A stretch of DNA of 64,000 nt from Vermamoeba vermiformis (lineage: Eukaryota > Tubulinea > Echinamoebida): positions 124,001 through 188,000 of the forward strand of contig JBEWZL010000152.1 in the NCBI GenBank assembly GCA_045837725.1, in the 5' to 3' direction. Positions 59,034-64,000 of the stretch are shown piece by piece (the first letter of the stretch is position 1; each line of letters begins with the position of its first letter). The notes beneath the pieces are model-generated. The model saw nothing but the letters and a program-made list of their open reading frames with translations, was not told the DNA's origin and did not search any database. The position numbers were made by a program, and so were the translations under genes.

Positions 59034-59741
59034 TTACATATAGGCAGATTGAAATAGTAATATACCAAACAGCACTTGATCGCTGTTTAACTCGTTTAGT
59101 TTGTAAAGAACAATAAAAATGACGCGTTGAGTTGGGTAAAATGAGTGACAGGCAAATTTTAGTGGATTTCGATGCAAACTCGGTTGCATGCATCTCCAAA
59201 GTTATAAAAGATCTAACGGCTGTGAATTTTATGCCTACATAAAGAGGTAACGCAATTAATATAAGATTCAGCGGGTTACTAAAACTCGAGCTCGAGATTT
59301 GCTGTAACGCACGTTCAATAGTCAATAGAAAACGTTATTTTAGTAATATCGCCATTAAGTGACATCAAGGGACGGCGAAACGGGGCTGATCCGATTAGCC
59401 GAAATTTTTAAAAGATTAATTTGTATTTCATAATAATTCAGACTCCCCGAAAACCTTACAATTTACTAATTTAGAAGCTAAGGTCCATAACGCAATTTTT
59501 TAATAAATTATTGAGAAGATTTACGCTTACCTAAGTCGCTCAATCCGAGCAGATTTGCAATCTTCTTCAAAGTTTATCCTCCCATGCTTCCCAACGCTGC
59601 GTTGATCTTCGTTGTGTAATAACTGATGGCACGTTATATTATTACTTCATAAGGTCAGTGGCTCACGTGAGCGCGTGCTGCATAATAATGAGAAAATCTT
59701 ATTTTTTGCATTTTACCGCCCGCTCGAACAACAATACAATA
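59034..59741. other. Intergenic with possible gene relic
   Basis: A 0.7-kb gap between the divergent PA-7TM copy 5 and the MAPR gene. Apart from the possible relic at 59218-59325, it is AT-rich with one stem-like GCTCACGTGAGC at about 59661. Confidence 0.4.
59218..59325 (-). pseudogene. Possible relic of a PGRMC-type membrane anchor
   Basis: A minus-strand frame from ATG at 59325 reads MTIERALQQI, then SNPLNLILIALPLYVGIKF. That resembles the N-terminal anchor of PGRMC proteins (the S-P-L-N-L-L-L-L-G pattern). The complete MAPR gene on the other strand, 0.4 kb away, lacks such an anchor. No cytochrome-b5-like domain follows before PA-7TM copy 5 begins, so this would be a detached fragment. 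It could also be chance or an unrelated 5' exon. Confidence 0.25.
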
Positions 59742-60762
59742 ATGGAACAAAAAATGCAAAATTTAGAAGTGTCTGATAAACCCGGACAAGGTACGTAATA
59801 TTTAGATCTTTTAGCCAACAAAGTAATGGCCAAATAATATAAAAATATATTATTGTGACTTCGTTTTTTGCTTTAAAAGTAACCCACAAAATTCTAAATA
59901 TAATATTCGCTTACTACATTAATAAGAAATTTTTCTTAATTGGGAATTTACGATTTGCCCTTCTTAAACCTTCGGATAATTTTGATTTTAGTTCGATCCA
60001 CTTTAATAATAAATTGCGTTTTAATTATTTAGTGCGATACTTCACGGAAGATGAGCTTCGCCAATATAATGGAGCAACAGATTCGACTCCGATCTACATT
60101 GCAGTAAAGGGAAAGGTAAATTTATTTTTATCCGTGTAACAAGGCAAAACCAAAGAACAAAATATTATTATAATATTACAAGAAATTCATTTTGAAGTAA
60201 ATCAATTAAAATTACTCTGCTTTATGTACATTTGTATTTCCCGATCGCGTCAAAAACTGACCATTGCAATATAGGTCTACGATATTTCAGCCAAGCGCGA
60301 ATTCTATGGCCCAGGATCGTCTTACAATGCATTTGCAGGCCGAAATGCGACGAGGTACTACAAATTTCAGTTCAGAACTTAAAATTTCAATACCATTACG
60401 TCAGATCCGAGCCTTCTTTGGGCAACGTAATACCAATATAGTTATTAATTCATTATTTCACCAGAGCACTTGCTAAAAGCTCGTTGAATCCTGCTGACAT
60501 TGATAACCCTTCAATTGCCGATTTGAGCAAGGACGAAATCTCTACTCTGAATGATTGGGTGATGCACGTAAGTACCTCCATATAATTTCATATGAAACTA
60601 GTATAAAACCTTGCAAAATTGATGCTTCGAACTTGGAGAAGATTCAGTTCGGTTACGCGAGCCTACTCCTATCGCGATCGAGTTAATAACAGCTTCTTTT
60701 TATAGTACGAGTCCAAATACCCGACTGCTGGCTATTTACTCCAAGATAAGAGTAAGATCTAG
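59742..60762 (+). CDS. Soluble membrane-associated progesterone receptor (MAPR) / cytochrome b5-like protein
   Basis: Five exons. The short N-terminus (MEQKMQNLEVSDKPGQ) leads into RYFTEDELRQYNG, the start of the MAPR domain. It continues with IYIAVKGKVYDIS, REFYGPGSSYNAFAGRNATR, LSKDEISTLNDW and ESKYPTAGYL. PGRMC-family proteins bind heme through a tyrosine; the tyrosines of FYGP and SYNAF and the K-Y pair near the end are kept. Known roles are in sterol metabolism and P450 support. The usual N-terminal transmembrane anchor is missing, giving a small protein of about 130 residues. An anchor-like relic lies upstream on the opposite strand. It is followed by the NMNAT gene about 300 bp downstream. 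Confidence 0.85.
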
Positions 60763-61059
60763 TGATTTGAGCGGTCTTGAAACAATTCCCAGCGAGTACG
60801 AATTGTAATTGTAATTTATTAGCCTTATTCAAGTATAAATGTAAATTTAATCGAAACAACCTCATTGTACACCAATTACATAACAACTAGGAGACTTAGG
60901 CTTGCAGTTAGTGTAATTTCATAGAACGGAGTTTTGGTAGAAATTTTTGCGAATAGTAAAAGAACACAGTACTATAAGATCTAGTACTAGATCGAATTTT
61001 AAATGCTCTAAATCTCTTACTATTTATTGCACGATACGAGTGGTGGTGATCTTAGCCCG

Positions 61060-63251
61060 ATGGAAAGAAATAACTACAGAAAGAACGTTAAGCGGCCAGA
61101 GGTGGAAAAAAATCAAGAAAAATTGACGTGTGTGCCTACGGATAAATTAAAGGTAAGGGCAAGCAGCTCTAAGCTTTAACGGTCAATAAAATTTAAATTA
61201 TTAAAATGAGAAATTTTAAATAATTCTAATTTATAATCGCTGTTCAGGCCCTAATTGCTCGAGTAAATAAATATTAATTTGCTAAATTACTAATACGGTT
61301 ATTATTTACAGCCGCTGCAAGGTGATCGCAAAAATATCGTGCTCTTTACGGTTGGCTCATTTTGTCCCGTTCACTATAATCACGTAAGTTTGTCTAGGAT
61401 CTCTATTTTAAAAATATTCTCAAATTTTGAATATTTAATTGAGTAGCATTCAATGAAATGTGGATGCGCATGGCGCGTACTCGATTGCCGCTATTTATCA
61501 TTTGCCCGTACTATTTGTGGCCAAAACTTACAAAAATCAATAATAAGTGGCCTTATATACCCTTATATCCACAAATTATTTCAATCGATGCACAAGAAAA
61601 AGAACAGAAACCGACCCAAAATAATGTCGCATCCGTTTTGCGTCGCGCTTCATTAACCGTTGCTTATGACGTAATGGTTTGGGCGAGTTGTATACGGTGC
61701 ACGTTATGTTATTAACTGTGAAATCACCTTCTGGACGAGTACATGTTTGGGAGCGTTATATAGATTCGTTTCAGCAATGGAACAAATTCAGATCAGGTCT
61801 TTCACAAGTTGTAGCTTATCGGTCGGAGTGGTTCATCGTCTTCTTATCTTTAAATTACTGGATTATCTGGATAAGTACACGTTGGCATACTTCGTCAGAG
61901 CTGCAGCTTTGAAATACTTCGATTTGCGACCTGTTAGCGGTGAATTCATCGTGGACAGGTCACTTACCCCCCCTATGGTCATACGACTATAGATCTATCA
62001 CTTGACGCAACCACCGTGCACTCTCCCGTTCAATTTCTTTTTTGCTTCCGCTCGATCCTCGATCCTACTTCCGTTTTTACTCTCGCCTATATCTTTCTTT
62101 ATTTACTATAATGTACTTGGGTGGAAGTGATAATAATATACATGTACAGATCCGCATGATGACTGCAGCCAAAGAGTACCTCGAAAACAGCGGCAAGTTT
62201 TTGGTAGTCGGTGGATTTCTTTCAATAACGTAAGGCATTTATTTGGAGAACACTATAGTATACTTCTATTGTCCGTTGAATTTGGTGCATGACTAACGAG
62301 ATGCTCTCGGACAGACCTGACGATCGTTTGAAAAAGAAAGTTGGAGCTGATCTGGCGATACCAGCAGTCCATCGTCGTGAAATGTGCAATATATTAGCGT
62401 CAGATCTGGATTGGCTTGCTATTGAAACTTCGCAGTACACGCACAACACCAACACTGCCGCGGCAAAACGACTTGTACAAAACGTTGTAGATCTGCATTA
62501 TGGACGTAAGTTTCGGTTATTATTATCGTATTTATGTATATTGATGCGATAAGGCATTGCAAATATTATTTCCTGCTAGCTCGTGCGAGATTGTTCGTGG
62601 AGCTATTTCTGGATTATTCCGCCCAGCGAAACGAAAAAGTTACCTTTAATGGTCGGATAGTATCCACTAGTGCCTCCTCGAATTTCTCCTCGTGCATCTT
62701 AAATAATTAAAGCACAAATCGATTAATTTGGAAAGACCTCTTTGTGCACCTGGATCCGGGATTCGGATCTCTTTGGTCATTCACGAAAAATAGTAGACTT
62801 ACATTTGTATTCGCAGCTAATCGTGTCTCTGTCATGTCAGTATCTGGTGGTGACTCGTTCCTGAAAATCAAGTCGCAGAAGACCTTTGATGAAGGTACAT
62901 TCCTATCGGGATCGCGCACGTTGAAAACTCGTTAACTGACAGTTTCCTATGCTAGGACTCGTTGTAGTCATTAATAGAAAGGTCGATTTTGACATTCATG
63001 CCCAAATTGCTGCTCACCCATTCGTTAATCACATGCTCGACAAGTCCGTATTCATTCTTTGGGAAGATAACTGGGAAAACACTGAAATGAGCTCCACTAA
63101 GATCAGAAACGCCCTATTAGAAGACAGTGATAGTGTAAATAACAATACGAACAATAACAACGCAAATGACGGCGCTAACCCGCCGCTGCTGGATCCGCGC
63201 ATCTACAAGTACATGAAGGAACATAATTTGTTGTATAAAAGGAAGAGATAA
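61060..63251 (+). CDS. NMNAT: Nicotinamide/nicotinic acid mononucleotide adenylyltransferase
   Basis: Six exons (61060-61152, 61312-61383, 62150-62229, 62315-62505, 62817-62894, 62956-63251) join in frame to 269 residues, the normal family length. The enzyme makes NAD+ (or its acid form) from NMN and ATP. The nucleotidyltransferase signature GSFCPVHYNH stands for GSFxPxHxxH. Further landmarks are FLVVGGFLS, HRREMCNIL, WLAIETSQYT, SVSGGDSFLK and the second ATP motif SSTKIRNAL. The C-terminal part includes an Asn-rich insert (NNNTNNNNAND) before YKYMKEHNLLYKRK. The usual K-x-G-L motif reads RLKKKVGAD. Introns 2 (766 nt) and 4 (311 nt) are far longer than typical here. The acceptors were chosen by phase and family match; in the region after GGFLSIT only CGGACAG gives an open frame. 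Confidence 0.85.
61384..62149 (+). other. Unusually long NMNAT intron 2
   Basis: A 766-nt intron between the GSFxPxH exon and the IRMMTAAKEYL exon. It contains several plus-strand frames of 60-85 codons, a GC-richer middle and a pyrimidine-rich tract at about 62020-62105. None of the frames shows a family I know. It may hold a nested transcript, an inserted fragment or nothing. Confidence 0.4.
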
Positions 63252-63752
63252 ATGTAAATAGTATCTTGCGAAATTACTAACAAATTTGGAATATTTTTCA
63301 AAAGATTTTCGACATCGAGGCACACATTTCTTAATAGTTAAAATTAATTGCAACTAAAGATTCGACCTGCGGTATCACTATGTGACAGATTGCCGAATAG
63401 GAACTCCCGTGGCAACTGATAATGAGAATAGTTGTATTGTTGTGTCTATAATGCGGTCTAGCTTCATTTGCCGCCGAAATGGAACAAAAAACTTTCAAAG
63501 TTGCATTTTGTGTATCATCAATGAAAACTTGCTTGATTGCCGTCCAATAACATTATTGAGCATTAAATATGTACCTTCGATAGTATCATTATTGCAATGC
63601 CGCTTAGTTGCATGATTCAATTTCAAATTCAACAAAGATTTTTAGATCGAGTAACAAAGATTGATTGCATTTAAAATTTATTCGCAATAAATAAGTGGGA
63701 TTCTATTGTACAAGGGAAAATAAATAAAACGGTTTGTGATTACCACGACTAT
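63252..63752. other. Intergenic, convergent 3' ends
   Basis: About 500 bp between the NMNAT stop and the end of the edge gene. It is AT-rich and has an AATAAA-rich stretch near 63690-63730 on the plus strand. No gene is supported. Confidence 0.45.
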
Positions 63753-63972
63753 TTACACGCCAAGCAGCTTGTTGGATCCAAACTTGACAATCTGCGCGCT
63801 CCAAAAAACAAAAATGGCTGCTAATATGATTATTGAACGTTGATAGAACTTCGGCCTGTTGAATAAGAAAGCTGTACATAGCAAGAGAAATCCAATTACT
63901 CCTGTAAGCACGATCGGGATCAGTTTCACTGCTCTAGATTTCGGAATAAAAATTCTTACCTGCTCGTATACT
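63753..63972 (-). CDS. 3' end of a membrane-protein gene, cut by the window edge
   Basis: The last coding part, minus strand, ending at TAA 63753. Two hydrophobic helices (LIPIVLTGVIGFLLLCTAFL and SIIILAAIFVFWSAQIV) are separated by NRPKFYQR, with a short tail (KFGSNKLLGV). No ATG opens this frame inside the window; the frame is preceded by a stop near 63994, so an exon boundary probably lies at about 63970. The last helix looks a little like the C-terminal helix of oligosaccharyltransferase OST3/6 proteins, but that is not enough to assign it. Confidence 0.45.
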
Positions 63973-64000
63973 TGAATCAAATGAAGGACCAATTATTATG

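Noticed and set aside
63945-63972. A 26-nt GTAAGA...TCTAG intron in the edge gene
   Set aside because: It is too short and the phases do not fit either flanking frame.

Overview
This window is a gene-dense nuclear segment of a unicellular eukaryote. Almost every gene is split by short introns, mostly 50-130 nt, with GTANGT-type donors and TTTAG/TATAG/CAG acceptors. Base composition is moderately AT-rich, and intergenic gaps are mostly 100-800 bp. The content suggests a free-living amoeboid protist, most likely an amoebozoan, but I infer that from content and did not prove it. The supporting features are a villin with a headpiece, a BPI/LBP lipid-binding protein, kelch and EGF surface proteins, TMEM192, F-box-like/ankyrin genes and 7-TM proteins with a protease-associated (PA)-like ectodomain. 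I saw no tRNA, rRNA, CRISPR array, transposon or retroelement.

Layout. 0-6 kb holds a GPI-type kelch/EGF surface protein, a small zinc-ribbon protein and a secreted BPI-family protein. 6-17.5 kb holds a pseudokinase, a very long villin/gelsolin protein with an acidic plus histone-tail-like N-terminus, and a RING-coiled-coil-kinase-like protein. 17.6-23.6 kb holds the mRNA cap (guanine-N7) methyltransferase, the Pol I/III subunit AC40 (POLR1C) and a membrane-anchored kelch protein. 23.9-27.3 kb holds the first PA-7TM gene and a small unrecognised gene. 27.3-38.1 kb holds a roughly 1,000-residue coiled-coil protein, a secreted propeller/EGF protein, an SPT2 chromatin protein and trans-2-enoyl-CoA reductase.

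38.9-59 kb is an accessory cluster. It has three F-box-like/ankyrin genes, an intronless LRR gene and four more PA-7TM genes, with TMEM192 between two of them. 59.7-63.3 kb holds a PGRMC-type cytochrome b5-like (MAPR) protein and nicotinamide-nucleotide adenylyltransferase. The right edge carries the 3' end of a membrane-protein gene.

Main points of interest. (1) Five paralogous genes encode a signal peptide, a PA-like ectodomain, seven predicted TM helices and a Ser/Thr-rich tail, with conserved intron positions; this looks like a lineage-specific receptor-like family. (2) The ankyrin genes share a near-identical internal tract embedded in diverged sequence, which suggests gene conversion. 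(3) AC40 keeps an archaeal-type four-cysteine Fe-S motif. (4) Two kinase-like proteins lack catalytic residues, and one of them shares a C-terminal F-box-like module with the LRR protein. (5) Five otherwise convincing genes need a one-step frame change. (6) The palindrome CACGTG is far commoner than base composition predicts, including TGACACGTGTCA copies inside introns.
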